A DNA stretch of 64,000 bases from positions 186,001 through 250,000 of the forward strand of contig NZ_JAQTLY010000002.1 of NCBI RefSeq assembly GCF_028714655.1. Direction: 5' to 3'. Made by a program: the position numbers and the translations under genes. How positions within the stretch are numbered: position 1 is the first letter of the stretch; the number at the start of each line of letters is the position of its first letter. The stretch comes from Sulfurimonas sp. (GTDB taxonomy: Bacteria; Campylobacterota; Campylobacteria; Campylobacterales; Sulfurimonadaceae). Below, one piece after another: positions 25,643-35,623 of the stretch. Below the pieces are notes generated by a model, which saw nothing but the letters and a program-made list of their open reading frames with translations, did no database searches and was not told the origin of the DNA.

Positions 25643-27127
25643 TTATTGGAGTTTAGAGACTCTTTTTTTATATATTGCATATCTGTAAACATCGTCGTAT
25701 GATTTTGCGGCATCATCCCATCCAAAGTGCATACTCATCGCTCTTTTTTGCATCTTTTTAAATGCTTTTGGATTGTTGTAGTAAGTTTGGACTGCCCACA
25801 TTATAGTATTATAAAGTGCGTGAGGCGAAGCGTGTTCAAATTTAAAACCGACTCCGCTCTCTGCCGTCTCGTCAAAATTCTCTATCGTATCGTCAAGTCC
25901 CCCTGTTTTGCGAACAATCGGGAGAGTACCGTATGCAAGCGAATATATCTGGTTAAGTCCGCACGGTTCAAAGAGTGATGGCATCAAAAAGAGATCGGAT
26001 CCTGCTTCTATCTTATGTGCCAAATTATCGCTATACCCGACATGGAGGGCAAATTTAGAGCCGTTACGGGAGGCAATATGGCTAAAATAGCCCTCAGCCC
26101 ATTTCTCTCCAGTTCCAAGCATAACTATCTGCACATCATGACCGAGCACCCATTCGATAATCTCTGCTATCAGCTCTATCCCTTTTTGTTTTGCAAATCT
26201 CCCCACAAAACCGATAAGTACGACATCGTCTCTTTGCTCAAGATTGAAATATTTTTGAATATCTCTTTTGCAAAGGAGTTTTCCTTTCATATCTTTAGCA
26301 CTGAATTTTGAAGCGATTTTATCATCGCACTTTGGACTCCACTCAGCATAATCAACTCCGTTTAAAATCCCAAAGAGTTTATACGAATGTGCTCTTATAT
26401 GATTTTCCAAACCAAATCCGAACTCGCTTGTTTTTATCTCGTTTGCATATTTTTTTGAGACTGTCGTTACTGCATCGGCATAAGCAATACCGCCTTTTAA
26501 CATATTGATATACCCAACGCTCTCATACGCTTCTGGATTAAAATGTTCCCATCCACACTCTAAAATATCCATTGCACCTTTAAAAACAGTTCCTTGATGT
26601 TCTAAGTTGTGAAGCGTTAAAACGGTAGCAACATCACCGAAATCGTGCGCAAATCTGCTCTTTGCCAAAAGCGGAACAGCCGCCGTGTGCCAATCGTTTG
26701 CATGGATGATGTCGGGTTTAAAATCTATCATTTTGCAAAGAGAAAAAACAGATTTACTAAAGAAGATAAAGCGGTTGTCGTTATCCGCGAAAGCTTCTCC
26801 GTAATGGTCGTACAATCCGCCTCTTCCGAAAAACTCTTCATAATCTATAAAGTAGACCAAAACATCGCTGTTTGGAAGTTTTGAGCTGTAAACTCCTGCC
26901 CAAAGTTCTCCCATATAGCCCATCGGCACGCCTAAAGAACCCTCTATATGCGTTAGTTTTGCCTTGTCTATCGCATAGTATCTCGGCATAACGACTATGA
27001 CATTGTGTCCCATCTCCCTAAGAGCCTTTGGAAGCGAGAGTGCAACATCGGCTAAACCGCCTGTTTTTGCAAAAGGTGCAACCTCTGAGGCTGCAAATAA
27101 GATATTTAAACTCTTTTTAATCATCAA
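25643..27127 (-). CDS. glgA: Glycogen synthase (GT5), first copy
   Basis: GT5 enzyme that extends alpha-1,4-glucan chains from ADP- or UDP-glucose. Begins LNILFAASEVAPFAKTGGLADV with the donor-binding KTGGL, has DIIHANDWHTAAVPLL, VLIGFVGRFAKQKGIELI, and the C-terminal EPCGLNQIYSLAYGTLPIVRKTGGL with the catalytic glutamate. Length of 494 is normal. It overlaps the ROK gene by 11 bases. A second, diverged synthase is two genes upstream, so the pair may differ in donor or acceptor. Confidence 0.95.
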   Translation of the reverse strand: MMIKKSLNILFAASEVAPFAKTGGLADVALSLPKALREMGHNVIVVMPRYYAIDKAKLTHIEGSLGVPMGYMGELWAGVYSSKLPNSDVLVYFIDYEEFFGRGGLYDHYGEAFADNDNRFIFFSKSVFSLCKMIDFKPDIIHANDWHTAAVPLLAKSRFAHDFGDVATVLTLHNLEHQGTVFKGAMDILECGWEHFNPEAYESVGYINMLKGGIAYADAVTTVSKKYANEIKTSEFGFGLENHIRAHSYKLFGILNGVDYAEWSPKCDDKIASKFSAKDMKGKLLCKRDIQKYFNLEQRDDVVLIGFVGRFAKQKGIELIAEIIEWVLGHDVQIVMLGTGEKWAEGYFSHIASRNGSKFALHVGYSDNLAHKIEAGSDLFLMPSLFEPCGLNQIYSLAYGTLPIVRKTGGLDDTIENFDETAESGVGFKFEHASPHALYNTIMWAVQTYYNNPKAFKKMQKRAMSMHFGWDDAAKSYDDVYRYAIYKKRVSKLQ

Positions 27128-27950
27128 AATCCTTTAGTAGAAGTGCGCCGCTAAGAGAGGCGTTTTGCAGTCTGCTTTTGCAAATCTTTACGCCGTCAAG
27201 ACTATTTGAGAGAGCATAATCTTTGATATTTTTTAATATAAGCTCTTCCAGATAAGGATTTGCTTCTATTATTCCGCCTCCTAAAACCAAAACTTGCGGG
27301 TTGAAAAGTGTGAGCGTTGTTCCTGCGGCAACTAAGAGCGCTTCTTGAAACATCTCTACTATTTCTATCTCGCCTGCACGCTCAAGTTCTTTTAATGTAG
27401 TGCCGCATAACGCTTTTTTATGCTCTATCTGTTTTGCAATGCCCGAACCTGAGGCGTAAAGCTCTAAACAGTTATCACGGGAGCATCCGCATCTAAGGGG
27501 AGTTTTTTTGTAGGGAATATGTCCTATCTCGGTTGCGACATTTTTAAAACCTCTTATAACTCTTCCGCTCTCCACTACTCCAAGACCAAGTCCCGTTCCT
27601 ACATAGAGTGCGCAAATGTTTTTTACTCCAAACTCTTTTGCCTCAGCTAAAATCGCACAATTTAAGTCATTTTCTATTTTAAGCGTCACACGGTATTTTG
27701 ACTCAATCCTCTCTTTTATATTATGCTCATCTATCAAGATATTTGGTGCCGAGATGATTTTGCCGCCCTCTACCTGCCCCGCAAAAGAGATACCGATGGT
27801 TTTTATCTCTCTATATTGCGTCAGCAGAGTCTCTATCCACGCATAAAGCCCAATACCGCCGCTCTTTGCCTCTGCGGCGGCAATGAAATTGTTATTATGC
27901 CAAATTTGCGCTCTTAGATTTGTTCCGCCGGCATCTATTGCAAGATTCAA
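27117..27950 (-). CDS. ROK-family sugar kinase, probable glucokinase
   Basis: Phosphorylates a hexose, most likely glucose freed by the amylase-type enzymes of the cluster. The ATP site reads AIDAGGTNLRAQIW, the sugar and catalytic-Asp region IENDLNCAILAEA, and the ROK zinc block is CGCSRDNCLELYASGSG. No N-terminal helix-turn-helix is present, so it is a kinase rather than a ROK repressor. It overlaps both neighbouring glgA genes, indicating tight coexpression. Glucose specificity is inferred from context. Confidence 0.88.
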   Translation of the reverse strand: MNLAIDAGGTNLRAQIWHNNNFIAAAEAKSGGIGLYAWIETLLTQYREIKTIGISFAGQVEGGKIISAPNILIDEHNIKERIESKYRVTLKIENDLNCAILAEAKEFGVKNICALYVGTGLGLGVVESGRVIRGFKNVATEIGHIPYKKTPLRCGCSRDNCLELYASGSGIAKQIEHKKALCGTTLKELERAGEIEIVEMFQEALLVAAGTTLTLFNPQVLVLGGGIIEANPYLEELILKNIKDYALSNSLDGVKICKSRLQNASLSGALLLKDFDD

Positions 27951-29344
27951 GATAGCAGCTTTTTGTAAAGTTCAAAGTAAGCGGCAGCGCTCTTTTCGAA
28001 GGAGAAATCACACTTCATATTAAAAGATATAAATTCATTAAATCTTTTTTCGTCTTTTTTAAGTTTTAACGCTCTTTTTATAGCCAAAAGAAGTGCTTTT
28101 TTAGTCGGCTGCAAAAAGACGATACCTTTTGCGCATTTTATCTTTTTCTCGTGTACGCTGTCTTTTAGACCGCCCACGCTATGCACAATCGGTATAGTTC
28201 CGTATCTTGCGGCTATCATCTGATTTAGCCCGCAAGGCTCAAAGAGCGATGGCATAAGCAAAAAGTCACCGGAGGCATAAATGCGGTGGGAAAGAGCCTC
28301 GTCATAACCGGATAAAAGCTTAAAATTTTTATATTTTTGTGCATAAGGCTCCAAAGCCTGCTTGTAACCGTCTTCTCCGTTTGCAAGAAGTAAAAAGTTT
28401 ATATCCTCTTTTAAAAAATCATCAAGCGACTCTATGAGGATATCGAACCCTTTTTGATGTACTAAACGACTAATCATTATAAAAAGCGGTTTTTTAACAT
28501 CTTTTAAACCGACCTCTTTTTGAAGCTCTTTTTTGTTTTCATACTTTTTTTGGAGTGTTTCGTAACTGTATGTGTTATAGAGAGCAGTATCGTTTTGAGG
28601 GTTAAAAACGCTCTCGTCTATACCGTTAAGTATACCCGTAAGTTTGGTTTTGTGTGCCTCTAAAAGCCCCTCCAAACCGCAGCCGAACTCTTTTGTCAAT
28701 ATCTCTTTTGCATAGGTCGGACTTACCGTAGTTACGGCATCACCGTAGATAATTCCGGCTTTTAAAAAGTTTACTTTCCCGTAAAACTCCAAAGCATCCA
28801 TATGAAAATATTTATTTTCCAGTCCGAGTCTGCCGAGTGAACTTTTGTCAAAAATACCCTGATATGCCAAGTTGTGGATAGTAAAGAGCGTTTTTATATT
28901 TGATTTTGCTCTTTTTATAAAAAGCGGTATGAGTGCCGTGTGCCAATCGTTTGCATGAATAATATCTGCTTTAAGTATTGTGGCTAACTCTACAACAGCT
29001 GCGCAAAAGATACCGAAACGGATATCGTTGTTTGTGTATTCGCCTTTTTCATCACCGTACATAAATTTTGTAGAGCTTAAAATCGAAGAGTTTATAAAAT
29101 ATGTTTTTACGCTCTGGGTCATTGCTTCGTATATAGCTATTTTATACTCTATGCCGCCTAAGGTAACGCTAAATTTTATACTTGATTTTTGATAAGATTT
29201 TTTATCCATAAAAGCGTAAAGAGGCATAACGCTAAATATCTCTGCATCTTTGCTTAAAGCTTGTGTAAGAGAGTGTCCGACATCCGCCAACCCTCCGCTT
29301 TTTGCATATCCGTAAATCTCACTCGCACAAAAAAGCACTCTCAT
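27947..29344 (-). CDS. glgA: Glycogen synthase-like GT5 enzyme, second copy
   Basis: Second GT5 protein, 465 residues, clearly diverged from the other copy. MRVLFCASEIYGYAKSGGLADVGHSL carries KSGGL, DIIHANDWHTALIPLF is present, and the catalytic block is EPCGLNQMIAARYGTIPIVHSVGGL. All residues usually needed for synthesis are kept. It overlaps galT upstream and the ROK gene downstream by 4 bases each. Two synthases in one operon suggest division of labour, for example priming versus elongation or different nucleotide donors. Confidence 0.94.
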   Translation of the reverse strand: MRVLFCASEIYGYAKSGGLADVGHSLTQALSKDAEIFSVMPLYAFMDKKSYQKSSIKFSVTLGGIEYKIAIYEAMTQSVKTYFINSSILSSTKFMYGDEKGEYTNNDIRFGIFCAAVVELATILKADIIHANDWHTALIPLFIKRAKSNIKTLFTIHNLAYQGIFDKSSLGRLGLENKYFHMDALEFYGKVNFLKAGIIYGDAVTTVSPTYAKEILTKEFGCGLEGLLEAHKTKLTGILNGIDESVFNPQNDTALYNTYSYETLQKKYENKKELQKEVGLKDVKKPLFIMISRLVHQKGFDILIESLDDFLKEDINFLLLANGEDGYKQALEPYAQKYKNFKLLSGYDEALSHRIYASGDFLLMPSLFEPCGLNQMIAARYGTIPIVHSVGGLKDSVHEKKIKCAKGIVFLQPTKKALLLAIKRALKLKKDEKRFNEFISFNMKCDFSFEKSAAAYFELYKKLLS

Positions 29345-30366
29345 TTGTTATCCATTGAGTTAAGCAATGCCGCGCACTCTTCCGGCGCTACGGGATTTAT
29401 CGTCATATTTGTGGCTATCTCAAATCCGCCCAAGTGGTAGATTCTAGGGATTATACGGATGCAAAAACGATAGTTTTTATGAAGATACGGTACATAACTC
29501 TCATTTTCAAAGTTTGTGTTTATCGGCGGAAGAGAAAAGTAGATATTGTAGTCAAAATCATCGAGTTGAGCGCTCAATTTTTCAAATACGCTTTTTATGC
29601 ACTGGCTAAGTGAGACTATGTCGTCCCGTGAACATTTCTCAAGGCTTACGATGTTTTTTTTAGGCGCAATCATAACTTCAAACGGATAGCCGCTGGCATA
29701 AGGACAAAAAGCGGCAAAGTTTCCTTCGTTATAGATGACTCTTTCTTGGGCTTCAATCTCGTTATAAACTATATCTTCGATTTTTCCTCTGCCGTGACGA
29801 TGGTAATATCTCATGTTTTGTTCTAAAAAATTTTGTTCGCTCTGCGGCGTTATAGGAAGAGCGAGTATCTGTGTATGCGGATGATCTTGCGTAGCTCCGG
29901 CATTTGCCCCGCTGTTTTTAAAAATACTAAGATAGATAAGTCTTCTGTCTTTTTTAAGATCATCGATGCGTATAATCATACTTCTTAGCCAATTCTCGAT
30001 ATCGGATACTTCAAGATTTTCTATTCTGCAATCATGACATGGAGAATCAATTAAAATCTCATGCGCACCGACTCCGGGAATATACTCAAAAAGCCCGTCT
30101 CTTAGAGAAATGTCTTCAAGTTCAACTTGTACGGCTTTGTACAGATTTGGAACTACTCTTGTTTTCCAACCGTTGCTATTTGGCTCATTATTTCTTATGG
30201 CATAAAGTTCTTTTGGCGTGAGAGACTCGTTTCCCTCGCAAAACGGACATTTTGTTTTGGAGCCTTTTTGTTTTTGACATTTGGTATGCAGATCCGGTCT
30301 GCGAAGCCTCTCGGGGGCGATTAAGACATACTCGTTGTGAATACGATCCCTTCTTATCTCAGACAT
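29341..30366 (-). CDS. galT: GalT-like hexose-1-phosphate uridylyltransferase
   Basis: HIT-fold nucleotidyltransferase of the GalT family. An N-terminal RRDRIHNEYVLIAPERLRRP, a zinc-type CPFCEGNESLTP, HEILIDSP, and the active-site HPHTQILALP with the nucleotidyl-accepting His are visible. Length 341 fits. No galE, galK or galM is nearby, and all neighbours act on glucans, so the true reaction may be glucose-1-phosphate/nucleotide exchange (ADP-glucose phosphorylase-like) rather than galactose use. It overlaps glgA by 4 and the GH57 gene by 8 bases. Confidence 0.88.
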   Translation of the reverse strand: MSEIRRDRIHNEYVLIAPERLRRPDLHTKCQKQKGSKTKCPFCEGNESLTPKELYAIRNNEPNSNGWKTRVVPNLYKAVQVELEDISLRDGLFEYIPGVGAHEILIDSPCHDCRIENLEVSDIENWLRSMIIRIDDLKKDRRLIYLSIFKNSGANAGATQDHPHTQILALPITPQSEQNFLEQNMRYYHRHGRGKIEDIVYNEIEAQERVIYNEGNFAAFCPYASGYPFEVMIAPKKNIVSLEKCSRDDIVSLSQCIKSVFEKLSAQLDDFDYNIYFSLPPINTNFENESYVPYLHKNYRFCIRIIPRIYHLGGFEIATNMTINPVAPEECAALLNSMDNK

Positions 30367-32392
30367 CGCAAACCTCCAGTGATATGTTTAAATCCAGCGA
30401 ACTCAAAAACGGTATAGAAAAAAGCAGCGATATCTGTTGCGCGGTCAGTTCAAAGCCGCTCTCATTTTGTGAAAGCGTATTTAAGATATAAGCGTACACG
30501 GTGCATTTTTTATCCAAAGAGATTTTTAGAGATTTTTGCGTGTAATCATCTTCTAAAACTATACTCTCTATATCCTTTAAAACGACTCCGCTGCCTAGTG
30601 CTTGAGAATTTATAAGCACTTTATGGTGGTGTGCAAAGTGAAAATTAAACTCTGTGCCGTAGTGAAGTTTATGGGTAAAATCACTCACCGTGCTTAAATC
30701 CAGAGATAAACTGCTTTTGCTAAATCCATACTTTTTAGTAAGAGAGGTATCATATTTTTTATCCAAATATACTCCGCCCTCTCTTTTAAATGTCATTTTC
30801 TCTTCATCAAACTCAAAGGGTTGATTTGCAAAATCGCCCACTTCATTGAAGCTCGCTCTCTTAAAACTGTCAAAAGAGAACTCATCACTGCATATATGAT
30901 CTACAAATGAGTATTTCGGATGCCAATCATAAATAAGCTCATCTTTGAAATTTTCATTAATGGCAACCTCATCGTTATGTATGGTGGCTATCTCATCTTC
31001 GCCGCCGCTCTCTTTATGAATTTTTGGCGTCGGATGTAAAATCTTCTCATGATACGCTTCATGGCGGCGCATCAGTGTATTTTGCCAGTTAAAGAGCTTT
31101 TGGAGTGAGCCAAACTCTATAAGCTGCGCGCCGTATTTTGATGAAAAAACAAGGCTTAAACTCTTGGTTAAAACCTTTAGCTCCTCATACCCGTCTTTGT
31201 CTATATCAAAAAATGAAAAAGCAGGCTTCTCTTTTGCAAGTGACGCTTCTATCTCCAAAAGATACCTATACGCGTTATCCCTGAGATTTGGAAGGTACAA
31301 TCCTCCAAAAACACCATGCCATAAAACATCATTGGTTTGGAGTTTGTAAAGACTCTCAAGAGCATCTTTTTTAAGTCTCTCTTGATGCAGGGAGTGATGC
31401 ATCATTCTTTTATGGATATGGTTGCTCTCACGGTATTTGATAAAAAAGTTTTTCCATATACCGCCTTTGATAAGAGCCACACCCTCTTTTTTAAAGTACT
31501 CTTCCCCCACGCTTTTTTTTAAAGACTCTAACGCTAGATTTTGATGACTTTTTAGGCTCCACTCTCCCATCTCAAAGTATGATGTGTTATTTAGATATGC
31601 CAAACCTTTTGAACGGTTTGTATGAAGATACTCTTTGTAGTGCATTGTAGTAATTCTCTCATCAGCCAAAACTGCCTCTACAAATCTCTCAAGCCACTTT
31701 TTCTCATAAACCCACTCATGTGTTTTTGGCCAAAGTCCAAATTTCTCCATGTCGTCAAATATGACAGCGGCGCTATTATCGCTTTTTGCGCAATTTAAAA
31801 TCGCCTCAATTGAACGCTCAACGCTAAAAAACGGGAGTGCGTATCTAAGAGCTGCAGAGATAGGAAACAGAGCTATTTTCTCTCCGCCCTCCTCGCTCTC
31901 ATAGTATCCATCCATCGCACTGTTATCAAAACCGCTGCTTAAGAAGTGATAATCATCAACCACTACATATTCTAAGCCGCATGCTGCCAAATCAGGTACG
32001 ATTGAGCTTTCCCAAACTCTCTCCGTAAGCCAAGCGCCTCTCGGAGCTGATTTTAGATTTTTCTTAAGATATACGCTAAGTTTATCTATCTGCGCTCTTC
32101 TGTCTTTTGAGCCAATGGCACTTAGTACCGGTTCATAGTACCCTGCACCCACCCACTCTATGGAGCCTTTTTTTGTTAGATACTCCATATCTTGAAATAT
32201 TTTTGGATGTTTTGTTTTTATCTCATTTAAGAGCCATCCGCTTGCATGCACTGCAAATTTAAAATCAGGGTAGTTTCTCATCGTCGCAAAAAAAGGAGCA
32301 TAACACAACTCTATCGCCTCATCTACGGCATCGCCGAAATTATCGACGGGCTGATGCATATGTACGCCAAAGAGTAATTTTACTTTTTTCAT
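30359..32392 (-). CDS. GH57 4-alpha-glucanotransferase-like enzyme
   Basis: Family GH57 with the layout of Thermococcus-type 4-alpha-glucanotransferase: a catalytic (beta/alpha)7 barrel in the first 300 residues, then regions like DUF1925 and DUF1926 (C-terminal beta sandwich from about 400). Conserved blocks include GVHMHQP, VGAGYYEPVL, the nucleophile block WLTERVWE and the acid block FDDMEKFGLWP. It probably rearranges alpha-1,4 chains or releases oligosaccharides from glycogen. It is first in a five-overlap operon ending with glgB. Cytosolic, no signal peptide. Confidence 0.9.
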   Translation of the reverse strand: MKKVKLLFGVHMHQPVDNFGDAVDEAIELCYAPFFATMRNYPDFKFAVHASGWLLNEIKTKHPKIFQDMEYLTKKGSIEWVGAGYYEPVLSAIGSKDRRAQIDKLSVYLKKNLKSAPRGAWLTERVWESSIVPDLAACGLEYVVVDDYHFLSSGFDNSAMDGYYESEEGGEKIALFPISAALRYALPFFSVERSIEAILNCAKSDNSAAVIFDDMEKFGLWPKTHEWVYEKKWLERFVEAVLADERITTMHYKEYLHTNRSKGLAYLNNTSYFEMGEWSLKSHQNLALESLKKSVGEEYFKKEGVALIKGGIWKNFFIKYRESNHIHKRMMHHSLHQERLKKDALESLYKLQTNDVLWHGVFGGLYLPNLRDNAYRYLLEIEASLAKEKPAFSFFDIDKDGYEELKVLTKSLSLVFSSKYGAQLIEFGSLQKLFNWQNTLMRRHEAYHEKILHPTPKIHKESGGEDEIATIHNDEVAINENFKDELIYDWHPKYSFVDHICSDEFSFDSFKRASFNEVGDFANQPFEFDEEKMTFKREGGVYLDKKYDTSLTKKYGFSKSSLSLDLSTVSDFTHKLHYGTEFNFHFAHHHKVLINSQALGSGVVLKDIESIVLEDDYTQKSLKISLDKKCTVYAYILNTLSQNESGFELTAQQISLLFSIPFLSSLDLNISLEVCDV

Positions 32393-32490
32393 CTTTTCTC
32401 CCTAAAGCTTGTGGCTCTTTTTGAGTTTACTCTGTATTCTAATCCGGTTGTTTAGTTCATTTGTCATTTTACTTTATTTGTTCCATTTTT

Positions 32491-33381
32491 TTATATCTGT
32501 TTTTCCAATTTTTTTAAAATCTCTAAAGCACCCATATCAAACTTAGAAAAAGCAAACCATTTTTTACCCAAATCTTTCAAACTAGCTCCTATATGATACA
32601 CTTCTTTGTTGTCAAGTATCATAAATCTGTCATGTGCATTTTTGAACTCTTGAAGCTCTATGTTTTGATATTGTGCTTGATATTTTTGGTAGTCAAGTTT
32701 TAGATGTTTTGAGATAGTCTGAGTGTAGATTTTTATTTTTAACGCCGGATATTTGCTAAAAAGTGTAAAAACGGTGTCGTCGATGTAGTTATCTATCAGC
32801 ACTACCTCATTTTTTGCACTACGAAACAAATCATTAATAAAAGCATAGGCATCATAAATTTGTCCATCGAAGAATACCCCCTCATCTAGTTTTTGCGTTT
32901 TCTCCTCAAGAGCATTTAAAACATAATCTATCTTTGTGTCGGTTTTTATTTCGTATGAAATTTGTCGTTTTTCTAAAGCTTCCATTTTTGAAAATAGCAG
33001 ACTATTTGAACTGATGATTTTTCTCATCTCTACAAAAGCTCTGATGATTTTTATGTGTATTTCCACTGCTATTTTACTGGATAAAACAGCTGAAAGAGAT
33101 GAGACGCCTTGCTCTGTAAAAACAAATGGTCTTGCACCTCCAAAAGATTTTTTAGATGGTATCACAGATTGTGATACCAAAAAATTCATCTCTTCATCAG
33201 TCAGTTCAAACATAAAATCATTAGGAAATCTATCAATATTTCTTTTAACTGCTTGTTTTAATGCCCTAGTTTCTACTCCATAAAGCTCTGCCAAGTCTCT
33301 ATCAAGCATCACGATAAGCCCATGGATGGTGTGTATTTTGTTTGAGATATTTTCTTTGTCCATTGTTACAAGGTTGTTCAT
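32491..33381 (-). CDS. ORF6N-domain protein with PLD-like C-terminus
   Basis: The N-terminal block (KIHTIHGLIVMLDRDLAELYGVETRALKQAVKRN...FPNDFMFELT, then GGARPFVFTEQGVSSLSAVL) is the ORF6N DNA-binding domain of phage antirepressors and RhuM-like proteins. The C-terminal third (EVVLIDNYIDDTVFTLFSKYP, then HDRFMILDNKEVYHIGASLKDLGKKW) resembles a single PLD-like half-site, suggesting a nuclease or DNA-damage or defence-type function. It lies alone between two GH57 genes, with 98 and 211 bases of flanking DNA, so it looks like an insertion into the glucan cluster. An AAGGAAAT ribosome site precedes the ATG. Confidence 0.85.
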   Translation of the reverse strand: MNNLVTMDKENISNKIHTIHGLIVMLDRDLAELYGVETRALKQAVKRNIDRFPNDFMFELTDEEMNFLVSQSVIPSKKSFGGARPFVFTEQGVSSLSAVLSSKIAVEIHIKIIRAFVEMRKIISSNSLLFSKMEALEKRQISYEIKTDTKIDYVLNALEEKTQKLDEGVFFDGQIYDAYAFINDLFRSAKNEVVLIDNYIDDTVFTLFSKYPALKIKIYTQTISKHLKLDYQKYQAQYQNIELQEFKNAHDRFMILDNKEVYHIGASLKDLGKKWFAFSKFDMGALEILKKLEKQI

Positions 33382-33592
33382 AATATTTCCTTGAAAATTT
33401 TATTTATCTTAACATTTAGAACTGTTTTTATGAAAAAATATGTCATTTTGCAATATTTTTAAACTTTTTTAGATTTTTTCCAGTTATTATCAAGCATTAT
33501 GGTGAGTTTTTTGGATAGAGTCATTTGATAAAATACTTAAACTCTTAAAAAAATGAAAAAATCATAGTTTTTACTTCTTTTATCCCATCCCT

Positions 33593-35623
33593 CTACACAA
33601 ACCATCTATCGCTAAAATCGCTGTCCATATCTATCTCAAGCACTCCAAAACCCGGCAGTGTCTGTATAACGGTACCGCCGCTTGAGAGTTCAAAACGAAA
33701 ATCGAGCTTTTGCTTTTTTATGGAGCTTTTATCTATCCTAATCTCAATTCGATCTTCATACGCAACTTCATAAGTAATATCAGCGTGGCTGCTTAAATAG
33801 TGCTTTTTATCGCAGATATCTATCTCTTCGTTAAAACCGATAGGATCTATGATAAGGCGGAGCATATTGCAGCTCTTCATTATCTGCTCATCTGCATCAA
33901 AAGCAAAGTATATATTTTCATCATCCTGCCCGTACAATATCTTCATAACAGGGCTTTTTGGCATATCCATAGTTGATGAGGTTCTATTTTCGTGTACTAC
34001 GCCGCTGCCTATCCACTCAAAAAACGAACCGTGTGTTCCGTTTATTTGAGGAGATATGTATGATTGCGGTTTTAGTAAAAAATCTACGGAACTTCTGTTT
34101 TGTATAATCGGTTCAAAGAGATCCGATGGAGGAGCTATTTTCATAAGGTTGTATATAGAGATAAGGTGGGATCTAAAAAGTGCGTCAAATTCTAAACCAA
34201 ACTCCGTAAAGTGGTCATCCCCATACCACCAAAACCAATCAGAACACTCGGAGGCTAAAAAATGCTCCGTAATCTTGGCTTTCGTATCATCATCAAGTGA
34301 ATCTTTGTGATGCTCATAATCTCTTTTGGTTATAAATATCATCTCCCAGCCGCGGCTCTTCTCTTTATGCCCTACCCAAGTATTGAACTCTCCGTGTATC
34401 CAGCTGCCTGCATGGAGTTTGCTTAATTTTTTTCTAGGAAGCCTATAAACATCTTGCATATGAAGTATATTTAGCCAAGAGAGAGCAGTTAGGTTTTTGT
34501 AAAGTTCGTCAAAAAAGTCAAAGGCGTTATTGTCATAAAACTCCCAAGCATTCTCACCGTCAAGGATTATAAAAACGGTAGCGTCCTCGTTTTGATCACT
34601 TATCATCCATAAATGAGACACAAAATCTTTGGCAGCTCTTTGTGGTTCCCAAAATTTATATGTAAAACCTATAAGATCGCTTAAGTGATGGTCTCTAAAA
34701 GCTATGCACATATCTTGATACTCATACGGAGTGTAAAGAGATGCTCTGTCTCTTGAATTTATTGAGCGAAAGAGTATCTCTTCATCGGTTGCTATCCATT
34801 TGACTCCGCACTCGCTAAGCAGTGCTACGCTATTCTCATCCACCGCACCCTCGGCAGGCCAAAAACCGTCGGGAAGAAACCCAAAAGTATCCGTAAACAG
34901 CTCTTTGGCTCTTGTGATTTGCAATAGCGCATCATCTTTTAGGCTTAAATGGTATTTTGGGATATTTGTAGAGGGATTTGCGATTTTTGCGCTATTCATA
35001 TCAAGCAGAAGCGGCAGAATCGGGTGATTTAGCGGAGTTGTAGAGATAGAGATAATATCTCTGTTTTTTAACTCTGCATAATAATCAAAAATACCTTTTA
35101 CAAAGTGGGTCAGCTCGCGCAATAAAGAGAGTTTATCTTCGTAGACAAAACCGCTCTCTCTTTTGAGCATCTCTTTTACGACTGTATTGTTTGTTCTAAG
35201 ATAAACACCGCACCATGAGAGCAGAAATAAAATCTCCAAATCAAAAAACTCTTGATTTGTGTAGCTATCTTTTTTGTACAGCTCATCATAATAGGCTATC
35301 TTAGATACCATAGTTTCATAAGGGGTGCTTTTACAGATTTTTATCATCCAGCGATATTCGGTTCTGTTTAGTGAACTTATATCTCTTAGCCAAAGGTTTA
35401 AAAATTTATCGTTATTTTGCGGATTTTCATAGTAGAGTTTCAGTTGTCGTATTAGAGGCGGAGTTATATTAAAAGTAGCCTTAAGACCGCTGTGTCTCGT
35501 TAGCATCCAAGGCATATCATAGTAATCTTTTATAGCATGTAAAAATACCCACGGCATTTGTATAATGCCAAATTCGTCTCGATAATCCGGTTGGTGCATA
35601 TGCCATATAAAACTTAGATTCAC
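33593..35623 (-). CDS. GH57 alpha-amylase / amylopullulanase-like enzyme
   Basis: Second GH57 enzyme, only distantly similar to the first. It starts SFIWHMHQPDYRD, has ISISTTPLNHPILPLL, the nucleophile block GFWPAEGAVDE near 240-250 and the acid block FIILDGENAWEFY. This set resembles amylopullulanase and related alpha-amylases of GH57. The C-terminal 150 residues form a beta-rich accessory region. No signal peptide is present, so it should act on internal glucan. Its start overlaps the end of the nucleotidyltransferase fusion by 4 bases (ATGA), so those two are coupled. Confidence 0.88.
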   Translation of the reverse strand: MNLSFIWHMHQPDYRDEFGIIQMPWVFLHAIKDYYDMPWMLTRHSGLKATFNITPPLIRQLKLYYENPQNNDKFLNLWLRDISSLNRTEYRWMIKICKSTPYETMVSKIAYYDELYKKDSYTNQEFFDLEILFLLSWCGVYLRTNNTVVKEMLKRESGFVYEDKLSLLRELTHFVKGIFDYYAELKNRDIISISTTPLNHPILPLLLDMNSAKIANPSTNIPKYHLSLKDDALLQITRAKELFTDTFGFLPDGFWPAEGAVDENSVALLSECGVKWIATDEEILFRSINSRDRASLYTPYEYQDMCIAFRDHHLSDLIGFTYKFWEPQRAAKDFVSHLWMISDQNEDATVFIILDGENAWEFYDNNAFDFFDELYKNLTALSWLNILHMQDVYRLPRKKLSKLHAGSWIHGEFNTWVGHKEKSRGWEMIFITKRDYEHHKDSLDDDTKAKITEHFLASECSDWFWWYGDDHFTEFGLEFDALFRSHLISIYNLMKIAPPSDLFEPIIQNRSSVDFLLKPQSYISPQINGTHGSFFEWIGSGVVHENRTSSTMDMPKSPVMKILYGQDDENIYFAFDADEQIMKSCNMLRLIIDPIGFNEEIDICDKKHYLSSHADITYEVAYEDRIEIRIDKSSIKKQKLDFRFELSSGGTVIQTLPGFGVLEIDMDSDFSDRWFV

